Of a DNA stretch of 14,407 nucleotides, positions 7,240 through 14,218 are shown piece by piece. The stretch comes from CAZFHP01 sp964519365 (GTDB lineage Bacteria; Babelota; Babeliae; Babelales; RVW-14). Under the pieces are notes generated by a model. It ran no database searches. It was not told where the DNA came from and worked only from the letters and a program-made list of their open reading frames with translations. Within the stretch, counting starts at the first letter, position 1, and each line of letters opens with the position of its first letter. Where the stretch lies: assembly GCA_964519365.1 (NCBI GenBank), contig CAZFHP010000035.1, positions 1 to 14,407 of the forward strand. Reading direction: 5' to 3'. The translations under genes were made by a program, and so were the position numbers.

Positions 7240-7754
7240 ATTTCAAACATTATAATTATAGTTTTGCATTTTGTGACATAACGTTCGTATATGCCTAGAG
7301 CATATAAGATTTTGCTTTGAAAGTTAAACGATTGTTTTAGATTTCATTTATGTCGCGAGCTTAATTATTATGTAAAATTTACGAATTGATTGTTTGTATC
7401 GAGGTGTTTGGCTTTGTCTCAAAACAATACATTTTGTTCTAATCGGCGACAGCTAATTCGTTTCGAGAATTAGTTTCGAAGTTACTAACATCTTTGTTAA
7501 TAACTTAGTCAAAAGTATCTGTTTTTGCTTTTAAACTGGGCGTTTTTGCCGTTGGTAACTGTTTTGGGTATGACAATTTGAGTAAAAAAACTTTTTTTAG
7601 CAGAGTGATCGCTTAATGAATTAAATATTTAGGTTGGAAGGTCGTTTTGAGATGGTTTTGAGTTTCGAAACATTTCTAATGAACAATTATGTAAAGTATG
7701 CGAGATCGGTTTTGATAATGTCAAGAGTTTTGAATTTTTTGGGGGAATAAAATT
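7240..7754. other. Gene-poor intergenic region between speE and murE
   Basis: About 515 bp with no convincing open frame, tRNA or known RNA seen on either strand. It contains TTCGAAA/TTTCGAG-like words several times (around 7460-7480 and 7665) and one clear hairpin, CTAATTC (7453-7459) with GAATTAG (7467-7473). It is unusually long for this otherwise compact window, so it could hold an untracked small RNA, a decayed gene or murE control sequences; nothing here distinguishes these. Confidence 0.6.
7249..7260 (-). promoter_or_regulatory. Candidate -10 elements just upstream of murE
   Basis: Two back-to-back TATAAT hexamers (7260-7255 and 7254-7249 on the minus strand) end 9 nt before the murE ATG. 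Transcription from the nearer one would start only a few bases before the ATG, giving a nearly leaderless mRNA, which agrees with the lack of a ribosome binding site. No good -35 is seen at the proper distance, and the region is AT-rich, so this is tentative. Confidence 0.35.
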
Positions 7755-7781
7755 AAAGGCTCTTGTTTTAAAAGAGCCTTT
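7745..7781 (-). terminator. Intrinsic terminator of the polyamine operon
   Basis: AAAGGCTCTT (7755-7764) and AAGAGCCTTT (7772-7781) are perfect reverse complements with a 7-nt loop. On the minus strand the stem is followed by AATTTTATT, a weak T-run. It lies 27 bases after the speE stop and suits the end of the speD-speD2-speE transcript. Confidence 0.72.
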
Positions 7782-7807
7782 AAAATTTTGTAACGAAAAA
7801 TTTGATT

Positions 7808-8692
7808 TTACTTTTTCAACAAGCTTTTTATAAATTCAGGCAATTGAAAGCTTGCTGTGTGTATAGCTTTGTTATAGTACTTGAGTTGCCCAAGTGCTTC
7901 TATACGCTTTGGATCAAGATTTTCTGTAGAACTATATTTTTTTGAACAAAATGAGAAGCCTATTGTGCCGCTTGGATATGTTGGTACGAGTGTAAAATAA
8001 TATCCTGCGTGAGCAAAAATTTCTTTGTTTTGACTATAAAGTTGGGCAATTAAGTTTTTATCATAGAACATGGACTCTGATTGCGTCGTTACGATGCCGT
8101 TAGATGTCAAAGCTCGTTCTAGATTTTGGTAAAATTCTTTTGTGAATAAAACATTTGCAGGCCCTACTGGATCAGAAGAGTCGACGCAAATAACGTCAAA
8201 ATAGTTTTCTTTGGTTTTGATATATTCTGCAGCATCTTGTATAAGTAACGTTGTTCGTTGGTCATTAAATCCTGAAGCGATATCAGGAAAATGCTTTTTA
8301 CTGAAATTAACGACGTCTTCGGAGATTTCACACAAAACGGCTTCTTTGACGGAGTCATGCTTAAGGATTTCTTTAAGAGCACCGCCGTCTCCACCTCCAA
8401 CAACTAAAACACGTTCTGGGTTGGGATGAGCGTTCATTGGTACATGAGCGATCATTTCGTGATACGCAAAGTTATCGAATTCGGTTAATTGTATTACGCC
8501 GTCAATGACAAGCATTTTGCCAAATGGGACAGTTTGATAAACTTCAACTTTAAACGGTCCGGTACAAACTTCAAGAACATCTTTAATGGCAACAGTAACC
8601 CGCATGCCGCCCATGGCGTTAAATTGTTCTTGAAAAACAAGATTGTTATTTACGTTTACGTGTTTTGTTGTTTCATATGTGTCATGAAGCAT
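7808..8692 (-). CDS. speE: Spermidine synthase (polyamine aminopropyltransferase)
   Basis: It transfers the aminopropyl group of decarboxylated S-adenosylmethionine to putrescine, giving spermidine and methylthioadenosine in the cytosol. The 294 residues are a full-length enzyme: an N-terminal beta domain, LVIDGVIQLTEFDNFAYHEM (61-80), GGGDGG (99-104, nucleotide-binding glycine loop), an acidic CEISEDVV (121-128), the catalytic DSSDPVGPA (171-179, Asp171 as the expected proton acceptor) and a YPSG motif near the C-terminus. ATG 8692 is preceded by TAGGA. It is the third gene of a minus-strand operon, 28 nt after the speD paralogue and directly ahead of an intrinsic terminator. The gene order means the aminopropyl donor (SpeD) and the acceptor transfer are made together. 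Confidence 0.96.
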   Translation of the reverse strand: MLHDTYETTKHVNVNNNLVFQEQFNAMGGMRVTVAIKDVLEVCTGPFKVEVYQTVPFGKMLVIDGVIQLTEFDNFAYHEMIAHVPMNAHPNPERVLVVGGGDGGALKEILKHDSVKEAVLCEISEDVVNFSKKHFPDIASGFNDQRTTLLIQDAAEYIKTKENYFDVICVDSSDPVGPANVLFTKEFYQNLERALTSNGIVTTQSESMFYDKNLIAQLYSQNKEIFAHAGYYFTLVPTYPSGTIGFSFCSKKYSSTENLDPKRIEALGQLKYYNKAIHTASFQLPEFIKSLLKK

Positions 8693-8720
8693 TTTGTATC
8701 CTACATTTATTTGTGTATAT

Positions 8721-9125
8721 TTATTTTCGTAATAAAACGTTTAAGCTAAAACTTTCGGCTTTGAAAAATTCTTGAGTAAACTTTGCAGCTACGTGTGGGT
8801 CATAAGGTTTGCAGCTAAAAATATCGATGTATGCTGTGTTTGTAAGATTAGCAAAGTGTCCAGAAACAAGAGACGTTTCAATAAGTTGTGTCATCGAAAA
8901 TCCGGCAACTACTTCATCTTCACCAAAGTGTACAACTTGGCATTCTCCAAACCGTTTCATTTCGATTAAATCACAAAGCTTAATGACATAGTCTTTGATT
9001 TTTTCAGCATTGCGAATAATTTCTGGGTCGCAATTTTTGACATCGATGCTGCTTAATGTTCCCCATACGTCAAGATTTGCGGCAACGTTTTTTGCATTTT
9101 CGTGAGTTATGAGATTGATAGACAT
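8721..9125 (-). CDS. Divergent SpeD-family pyruvoyl decarboxylase, probably with altered substrate
   Basis: A 134-residue paralogue of the S-adenosylmethionine decarboxylase encoded just upstream. Aligning the two on the IDIFSC / VDIFTC block places Ser85 (in IETSLV), His90 and Cys105 at spacings of 5 and 20 residues, identical to Ser68, His73 and Cys88 of the neighbouring SpeD. The pyruvoyl-forming Ser and the catalytic His and Cys are therefore kept. The AdoMet-binding aromatics are not: the positions of Phe54 and Trp75 of SpeD are Glu71 and Ala92 here, and the WPEY motif is absent. SpeD homologues that became ornithine or arginine decarboxylases are known in bacteria and phages, so a diamine-producing role in this operon is a reasonable inference; an inactive regulatory partner of SpeD is the alternative. 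Gaps of 27 and 28 nt separate it from speD and speE. Confidence 0.85.
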   Translation of the reverse strand: MSINLITHENAKNVAANLDVWGTLSSIDVKNCDPEIIRNAEKIKDYVIKLCDLIEMKRFGECQVVHFGEDEVVAGFSMTQLIETSLVSGHFANLTNTAYIDIFSCKPYDPHVAAKFTQEFFKAESFSLNVLLRK

Positions 9126-9152
9126 CTTTCTTTTTTCCCTTTTTTAGAATTT

Positions 9153-9569
9153 TTAAATAGATTGGTGAGAGATTTTTTCAGAAGAACTAGTTTTTTGTAT
9201 AGGCGTTGGCAGCGCTTTGCGTTCAAGCTCTACAACATGATATGACGTAGCTCGAAAACTTTCTTTAAGATATTTTAGTATGACATCGTTGTTTGCTTGG
9301 TCTCCGCAGGTAAAAATATCGACGGCACAATAATTATATTCTGGCCATGAATGCATAGCAATATGTGACTCCGCTAGGACAACGGCACCGCTGACTCCTT
9401 GAGGTGAAAATTTATGAAAGGCATGTGCAACAACGGTAGCATTTCCTCGATGTGCTGATTCAATCATGATTGCTTCAACATGTTTCATGTCATCGATAAT
9501 GTTTTTATCACAACCGTAAAGCTCTACCACATGTTGTTTGCCAACGGCTGTATTTTCGGTATTTGGCAT
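9153..9569 (-). CDS. speD: S-adenosylmethionine decarboxylase proenzyme (bacterial class 1B)
   Basis: It decarboxylates S-adenosylmethionine to give the aminopropyl donor for SpeE. The proenzyme cleaves itself at Glu-Ser to make a beta chain and a pyruvoyl-capped alpha chain. The 138 residues contain LAESHIAMHSWPEYNYCAVD with Ser68 as the pyruvoyl precursor, His73 and Cys88, spaced as Ser63, His68 and Cys83 of the Thermotoga enzyme, and Phe54/Trp75 at the positions known to hold the adenine. I prefer ATG 9569; the frame extends to a GTG at 9584, but that codon lies inside GGTGGGGA, which is better read as the ribosome binding site for the ATG. The last ~25 residues are a polar tail beyond the family core. 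It is the first gene of speD-speD2-speE, with a sigma70-like promoter just upstream. Confidence 0.95.
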   Translation of the reverse strand: MPNTENTAVGKQHVVELYGCDKNIIDDMKHVEAIMIESAHRGNATVVAHAFHKFSPQGVSGAVVLAESHIAMHSWPEYNYCAVDIFTCGDQANNDVILKYLKESFRATSYHVVELERKALPTPIQKTSSSEKISHQSI

Positions 9570-9622
9570 AAGACTATTCCCCACCGTTTAAGTGATCTAA
9601 TAACAACAACAAGGTAAGATAT

Positions 9623-9650
9623 AAAATATATCGAATTAAGTCTTTGTCAA
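9623..9650 (-). promoter_or_regulatory. Promoter of the speD-speD2-speE operon
   Basis: On the minus strand a consensus TTGACA (9650-9645) is followed after 16 nt by TATTTT (9628-9623). Transcription would start near 9616, leaving a leader of roughly 45 nt to the ATG at 9569. It lies in the 85-100 bp gap downstream of pgeF, which supports the polyamine genes being a separate transcription unit. Confidence 0.6.
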
Positions 9651-9669
9651 TATCAAATTTGTTGAATAT

Positions 9670-10386
9670 TTATTGTAGCCAGGCTATCGTGGCTTGGCGG
9701 AGTGCTTTTTGCCCATCTCGACGGTATGAATGGAATTTTTTATTGCAAATCGTGCATAAATTGTAGCTATTGTTGATATTGCTTTTTTTAATTCCATAAG
9801 AAAGTAGTTGGAATTCGTTATAGCCTGTGTTATCGAAAAAAAGAGCTTTTTTGCGAGAAGAAAGTACTTTTTCTTTATACTTGTGCGAACGAATATGTGC
9901 TAGAAAATCTTCTTGAACTTGATAGCAGCATGCTTTTGCGCTTGGTCCAAAATAAACACAGAAGTCTTGGGGGCGTGAATTATAGTGTTTATGCATATCT
10001 GTTATAACGTTTTTAATGATATTTAATACAGTCCCGCGCCAGCCGGCATGAATAACAGCGAGTGCTTTTTTCGCAGGATCATGAATTACGATGGGAAGGC
10101 AATCTGCTGTCAAAACGCCTAGCCCAATATGTTTTTGATTGGTATGTATATAATCGCCTGTATTTTCAAAAAGACTGATTGAGTGATTACTGGTTGGTTG
10201 TGTTGTTATTGCTTGGCCTTGTGTACTATGCGTTTGTTTTAAAAAGACAACGTGTTTAAGATTGTTTTTATTCGTAAAATCATGACAAAAGTCTTTAAAC
10301 TTAGGTGAATGTGGAGAAACTGTGCATGTTTTGGCGGTGCCCCAAAAAACATACATGTTTTTTGTTTGGTAAATATTTGTGTTCAT
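9670..10386 (-). CDS. pgeF: PgeF/YfiH family peptidoglycan editing factor (multicopper polyphenol oxidase / LACC1 fold)
   Basis: A 238-residue member of the YfiH/LACC1 family. Family motifs are QTHS (51-54), TADCLPIV (93-100), HAGWRG (113-118), a GPSAKACCYQV block (147-157) and a C-terminal CTICNKKFHSYRRDG. The expected zinc ligands His53, Cys96 and His113 are all present. E. coli YfiH (PgeF) is known to prevent L-Ser from replacing L-Ala in the stem peptide; other family members act on purine nucleosides (human LACC1), so annotations as laccase are old. The gene starts with an ATGA overlap on the sufD stop codon (start 10386, stop from 10385), so translation is probably coupled. No terminator was seen after it. 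Confidence 0.93.
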   Translation of the reverse strand: MNTNIYQTKNMYVFWGTAKTCTVSPHSPKFKDFCHDFTNKNNLKHVVFLKQTHSTQGQAITTQPTSNHSISLFENTGDYIHTNQKHIGLGVLTADCLPIVIHDPAKKALAVIHAGWRGTVLNIIKNVITDMHKHYNSRPQDFCVYFGPSAKACCYQVQEDFLAHIRSHKYKEKVLSSRKKALFFDNTGYNEFQLLSYGIKKSNINNSYNLCTICNKKFHSYRRDGQKALRQATIAWLQ

Positions 10387-11105
10387 GAGAGAAAGCCTTG
10401 AATGAGCATGGTTTGTGACGCTTGTTTGTTTATGCCCTTGCTTTGCAGGTAAAAGAAGTGTTCGTCAGTAAAATTACTGACAGCTGTCCCGTGTTGGCAC
10501 TCAACGTCGTGTGCCTTAACTTCAAGTATTGGTGTAGAGATTACATGTGCGTTGTGTGAGAGTAAAATGTTTTTGTTTGTTTGTCTTGCGTGAGTTTTGT
10601 GTGCTTTTTCATGTACATGAATAGTATGTGTGCATATAAGCTTTGATGTGTTATCTAGAACGCTTTTAATAGCGACATAGCTTTGGGCTTGTTGTTCTGT
10701 ATGATTTTGTTTGGTGTGAAAAATAATGGTTTTGTTCGTATCACAAAAACATGTGCCCGTGAGATTGGCTTGGCTGTTTTTGCCATTTAAATTAAGCGTA
10801 ACGTTTTTTATGATTGGCGATATGTTTTGCGTATATTTTTTCTCGATTATGTGCGTGTGATATTCGAGAGAGCTATTCTCGCTTATGTTAAAAATTAATT
10901 TGAGCTTTGTGATATCATGTGAGATTAGGTCATCGAGAAGTGATATATGCGTATTGGGTTCTATTATAACTGTTGCGTTAAGCGTATGTTTGTTTTGAGA
11001 TAAGTTTGAGACTTTGCTTTGGAGAAATTGCCAAAGAGAGATTTTTTTACTTGAGCTTGTATTGATAGTAAGAGCATATGATTTGATACTATTTGAGTTA
11101 TCCAA
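10383..11105 (-). CDS. sufD: SufD-like Fe-S cluster assembly protein, short form
   Basis: SufD pairs with SufB (and the ATPase SufC) in the cytosolic SufBCD scaffold that builds Fe-S clusters. This 240-residue protein keeps the beta-helix core and the C-terminal signature (VECQHG at 201-206, then DEHFFYLQSKGI from 214 and GF near the end). It lacks most of the N-terminal region of typical SufD proteins, which are around 400 residues or more. The start is TTG 11105, supported by GGGAG six bases upstream within the end of sufB. The gene overlaps sufB by 8 bases at its start and pgeF by 4 at its end. The normal sufC between or next to sufB and sufD is absent here. The short form could still supply the SufB-like dimer face; that is inference. 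Confidence 0.88.
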   Translation of the reverse strand: MDNSNSIKSYALTINTSSSKKISLWQFLQSKVSNLSQNKHTLNATVIIEPNTHISLLDDLISHDITKLKLIFNISENSSLEYHTHIIEKKYTQNISPIIKNVTLNLNGKNSQANLTGTCFCDTNKTIIFHTKQNHTEQQAQSYVAIKSVLDNTSKLICTHTIHVHEKAHKTHARQTNKNILLSHNAHVISTPILEVKAHDVECQHGTAVSNFTDEHFFYLQSKGINKQASQTMLIQGFLS

Positions 11106-12450
11106 TACTGTCTCCCATTTCTAGCTCGATAAGTCTGTTCATTTCGATGGCGAATTCCATTGGTAAAACTTTGACAAGGGGCTCGATAAAGCCATTGACG
11201 ATTGTGTTGCGAGCTTGATTGGCATCTAGTCCTCTGGCCATAAGATAAAAGAGTTTATCGTCATTTATTTTACTGACAGAAGCTTCATGCCCAACATCTG
11301 TTTCAGATTCATGGACGTCTATACATGGGTACGTATTAGATTGTGATTTGTTGTCGAGAATAAGAGCGTCACACTGGACAAATGATTTACAGTGAGGTGC
11401 ATTTTTTGCGACTTTAATTTTCCCTCGATAACTTGTTTGTCCGCCGTTGCTGCTAATTGATTTTGCGATAATGCGGGAGCTTGTATGTGGGGCTAGGTGA
11501 ATAGCTTTAGCTCCAGAGTCTTGAATTTGATTGTGTGAGTTTGCCATTGAGATAGATAATATCTCTGCTCGGGCGTTTTTTTCTTTAAGAATAACGCCTG
11601 GGTATTTCATTGTGATTTGGCTGCCAAGGTTACAGTCTATCCATTCGACGAGCGTGTTTTGATGCGCGTGAGCACGTTTGGTAACAAGATTGTATATGTT
11701 TTTTGACCAGTTTTGAATGGTATAATAACGAATGTGTGCGTTTTCTAGCGCTATAATTTCAACGACTGCTGCATGAAGGGAACTGTTGGTACATGTTGGA
11801 GCTGTGCATCCCTCTATGTACCTGACATAAGCTCCTTTGTCGACAATAATAAGGGTGCGTTCGAATTGTCCTAATTTCTCTGAATTTATACGAAAATATG
11901 CTTGTAAGGGGAGAGTGATATGAACATTTGGTGGTACGTATATAAAACTTCCACCGCTCCATACGGCTGTATTAAGTGCTGCAAATTTATTGTCGTTATG
12001 GGGGACGACGGTTCCAAAGTATTTTTTGAAAAGCTCGGGGTGTTTTTTGAGAGCCGTATCTGTATTAAGAAAGATAACGCCTTTATCTACCCATTCTTGT
12101 TTTATGTTATGATACACACTTTCTGATTCATATTGTGCCCCAAGGCCTGCAAGATATTTTTGTTCGGTCTGGGGGACACCCAGAGAATCAAATGTTTTTT
12201 TGATTGAATCTGGGACTTGATCCCATGTTTGAGCGTGTTTTTTTACAGGTTTTAGGTAATAACAGATATTATCAAGACTAAGTGCGCTTAAATCGGGCCC
12301 CCATGTTTGCATAGGATATGATTCGAACGTTTCTAGAGCTTGCAAGCGAAGATCAAGCATCCATGCAGGTTCTTGTTTCTTTTGGGAAATAGTCGTAACA
12401 ATTTTTTTTGTAAGCCCCAACGCAGACTTGTATATAAATCTTTCAGCCAT
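11098..12450 (-). CDS. sufB: Fe-S cluster assembly scaffold protein SufB
   Basis: SufB is the central subunit of the SufBCD scaffold, accepting sulfur and holding the nascent cluster. This 450-residue protein is full length for the family. Motifs include WSGGSFIYVP (164-173), YIEGCTAP (211-218), SFVQC with Cys360, VGHEAS with Glu389, and DDKLFYLMARGL. Cys360 and Glu389 are 29 residues apart, matching Cys405 and Glu434 of the E. coli enzyme, so the catalytic pair is intact. The start is ATG 12450 with only a weak upstream AAAG-type site. It follows the phospholipase gene by 42 nt with no visible terminator, so read-through from that gene is possible. SufC and a cysteine desulfurase must be encoded elsewhere, since the flanking genes are unrelated. 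Confidence 0.97.
   Translation of the reverse strand: MAERFIYKSALGLTKKIVTTISQKKQEPAWMLDLRLQALETFESYPMQTWGPDLSALSLDNICYYLKPVKKHAQTWDQVPDSIKKTFDSLGVPQTEQKYLAGLGAQYESESVYHNIKQEWVDKGVIFLNTDTALKKHPELFKKYFGTVVPHNDNKFAALNTAVWSGGSFIYVPPNVHITLPLQAYFRINSEKLGQFERTLIIVDKGAYVRYIEGCTAPTCTNSSLHAAVVEIIALENAHIRYYTIQNWSKNIYNLVTKRAHAHQNTLVEWIDCNLGSQITMKYPGVILKEKNARAEILSISMANSHNQIQDSGAKAIHLAPHTSSRIIAKSISSNGGQTSYRGKIKVAKNAPHCKSFVQCDALILDNKSQSNTYPCIDVHESETDVGHEASVSKINDDKLFYLMARGLDANQARNTIVNGFIEPLVKVLPMEFAIEMNRLIELEMGDSIG
11112..11116 (-). promoter_or_regulatory. Ribosome binding site for the TTG start of sufD, inside sufB
   Basis: GGGAG (minus strand 11116-11112) lies 6 nt before TTG 11105-11103. It supports the unusual TTG start of sufD, which overlaps the last codons and the TAA of sufB. 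Confidence 0.65.
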
Positions 12451-12492
12451 AAGATATATACTTTACTTTGAAGGGGCTTAAAAATCAAAAAA

Positions 12493-14028
12493 TTATGCTA
12501 AATTCCGTAATTTCTTAGTGTTGATTGAATAATTTATTGCTTTTTTAAAGAGTGTACTGTTTTGAGTGATCGCTGTTTTGATGCCGTTTAAGAGTGAACT
12601 AAACTCTTTTTCTGAGTAATTGAAATCCAGTGTGGAAATTTTAACAAAATTAGGAATGTAAATAATAATTGGTAAATCAGGATTGTTTTCATCAACAATA
12701 ACACTTGCACTTTGTGATGTTAGCGTTTTGTAGTCAAAATATGGAAGAGCAATCCCGTGAGATTCGGCATAATTTTTTACTTGCTTCATTGTGTGTCCGC
12801 CTGGGTATAAAGCGTCTCCTGAAGCATCGCAGACTATATAGATATCCATGTTGCGCCTAAAGAGTGGTGGAAATGGTAAATTAAAATGAACACCAGCGTC
12901 AACTATTTTTAATTGATTGTTATTCGAAAATGGAAGGGTGTCTATTTTGTACATAAAATTGGATATTTTTGGCGGAGAGATCCGTTGTGAACCAAACCAA
13001 GTTCCCGCGAACCATGAGAACCATGGAGATGGAATAGCGAGGTTGAAGCGATCTTCAAAATAGTCACGCATAACGTTTACAGCATCGTAGCAGCTGGCAG
13101 CATATGCTGACCCAAACATGCCAAGCATGTAGCCAAATGTTTCTCCTTCATACGCATCACGAGTTGCGCCGTTTTTAAACTTTTTACCAAAAGCAGATGT
13201 TGGGATCCAGGTTTGATGTTGTGTACTACCTATTTCGAATGGTGAAAATTCTAACCATGTGTAGTCAGGAGCTGTGTTGGCAAGTACTCCTGTAAAAAGA
13301 GGGATTGGGAATTTTCCTTGTGCAACATCAAATGCGATATCAGAAAGTTTAACTTTTTGCCCGCCATTATCGCTAACATCAAAGAAGACATCACCTAAGA
13401 TTCCACCCCATATGTCGTTAAGTGTAATCGATCGTCCAGATTTCACTTTGGACAAAATTGTCATAGCAACAGCTTCTTCGTTTATTTTGCGTAAAGAAAA
13501 CGCATGGCGTAGTTTATTTTGCAAGAAAACTTCGAGTTTTTTTAGCGAAAAAGAAAGAAGCATCCATGACGCAATACTCCATGTTGAACCTGATAATGCA
13601 GAAATATATCGAGTTGCATCAAGTAGGCCTATTTCGTCAAGTCCTTCAAGCATTCCTAGGGTTGCAACGGCTGCGCGAAATCCGCCCCCACTACAAACGA
13701 TGCCTATTTTAGGTACGTGATTGTAGTCGAGTTCTTGATGCGTATATCGTTCTAACGCTTTTTTATTTTTTGTTAGTCTTTGAGCGTGTGCCTTTTGTTC
13801 GTCTAGGCCGATTTTTGCGCCTCGGCGAACGTAGGTTGTTTGGCTGGCTTCCTGAGATGAGAAAAGAGAACTTATAACTTCTGAGAAAAATCGGTCGTTA
13901 TCTTGTTGGGTATAGTTTTTAAGTGTTATGTTTTGCGTTATATTTTGGTTATGGGCATAAAGTCCGAGAGATACACAAAATAAATGTGCAAAAAAAAGTG
14001 ATTGCAAAAATAGCTTTTTTTTCTTCAT
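12493..14028 (-). CDS. Secreted cytosolic-PLA2-like phospholipase (group IV lysophospholipase family)
   Basis: A 511-residue predicted phospholipase acting on membrane phospholipids. It starts with a signal peptide (MKKKKLFLQSLFFAHLFCVS, likely cleavage after YAH or LYA near 23-26), ATG 14028 preceded by GGAG. The catalytic pattern follows eukaryotic cPLA2 rather than ordinary bacterial patatins: SGGGFRAA (113-120, oxyanion loop with Arg118), ALSGSTW (144-150, Ser146 as nucleophile in a GxSGS-like motif with Ala for the first Gly), and VDAGVHFNLPFPPL (376-389, with Asp377 of the Ser-Asp dyad). The cPLA2-style C-terminal FNYSEKEF segment (about 469-476) is also present. There is no N-terminal C2 domain. 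Secretion implies that it acts on host or vacuolar membranes, as for other intracellular bacteria; that is inference. It is divergent from the OmpH-like gene and may be co-transcribed with sufBD-pgeF. Confidence 0.9.
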   Translation of the reverse strand: MKKKKLFLQSLFFAHLFCVSLGLYAHNQNITQNITLKNYTQQDNDRFFSEVISSLFSSQEASQTTYVRRGAKIGLDEQKAHAQRLTKNKKALERYTHQELDYNHVPKIGIVCSGGGFRAAVATLGMLEGLDEIGLLDATRYISALSGSTWSIASWMLLSFSLKKLEVFLQNKLRHAFSLRKINEEAVAMTILSKVKSGRSITLNDIWGGILGDVFFDVSDNGGQKVKLSDIAFDVAQGKFPIPLFTGVLANTAPDYTWLEFSPFEIGSTQHQTWIPTSAFGKKFKNGATRDAYEGETFGYMLGMFGSAYAASCYDAVNVMRDYFEDRFNLAIPSPWFSWFAGTWFGSQRISPPKISNFMYKIDTLPFSNNNQLKIVDAGVHFNLPFPPLFRRNMDIYIVCDASGDALYPGGHTMKQVKNYAESHGIALPYFDYKTLTSQSASVIVDENNPDLPIIIYIPNFVKISTLDFNYSEKEFSSLLNGIKTAITQNSTLFKKAINYSINTKKLRNLA

Positions 14029-14075
14029 GACTGGTCTCCGTTAGTAAAAGAACATAAAAATATAAACACTTGTGT

Positions 14076-14104
14076 ATTTTAAAAAAATAATAAGCAAGAT
14101 GCAA
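14076..14104 (-). promoter_or_regulatory. Candidate promoter of the phospholipase gene
   Basis: On the minus strand TTGCAT (14104-14099) is followed after 17 nt by TAAAAT (14081-14076). Transcription would start near 14069, about 40 nt before the ATG at 14028. Spacing is ideal, but both hexamers are imperfect in an AT-rich stretch. Confidence 0.5.
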
Positions 14105-14127
14105 AATTTTTGGCTTAAAAAATAATA

Positions 14128-14156
14128 TTGACGTTATATGCTAAAAGCGATAGGTT
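14128..14156 (+). promoter_or_regulatory. Candidate promoter of the OmpH-like gene
   Basis: TTGACG (14128-14133), a 17-nt spacer and TAGGTT (14151-14156) precede the plus-strand gene starting at 14219. The -10 matches consensus at only three positions. It is divergent from the phospholipase promoter, so the two may share control sequences. Confidence 0.45.
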
Positions 14157-14218
14157 AACCAACTAGTAAGTTGTATATGTATTTATATATTGTTTGTTTT
14201 ATTTTTTTAGGAGATTTT

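Noticed and set aside
7240..7754. A tRNA gene in the long gap, suggested by TTCGAA words
   Set aside because: No acceptor stem, anticodon arm or CCA-proximal pairing could be built around these words.
9570..9584. GTG 9584 as the speD start
   Set aside because: No ribosome binding site lies upstream, and the GTG is part of the G-rich sequence that serves as the site for ATG 9569.
13274..13720. 148-codon plus-strand open frame opposite the phospholipase
   Set aside because: It is antisense to conserved catalytic motifs of the cPLA2-like gene and its translation resembles no protein I know.
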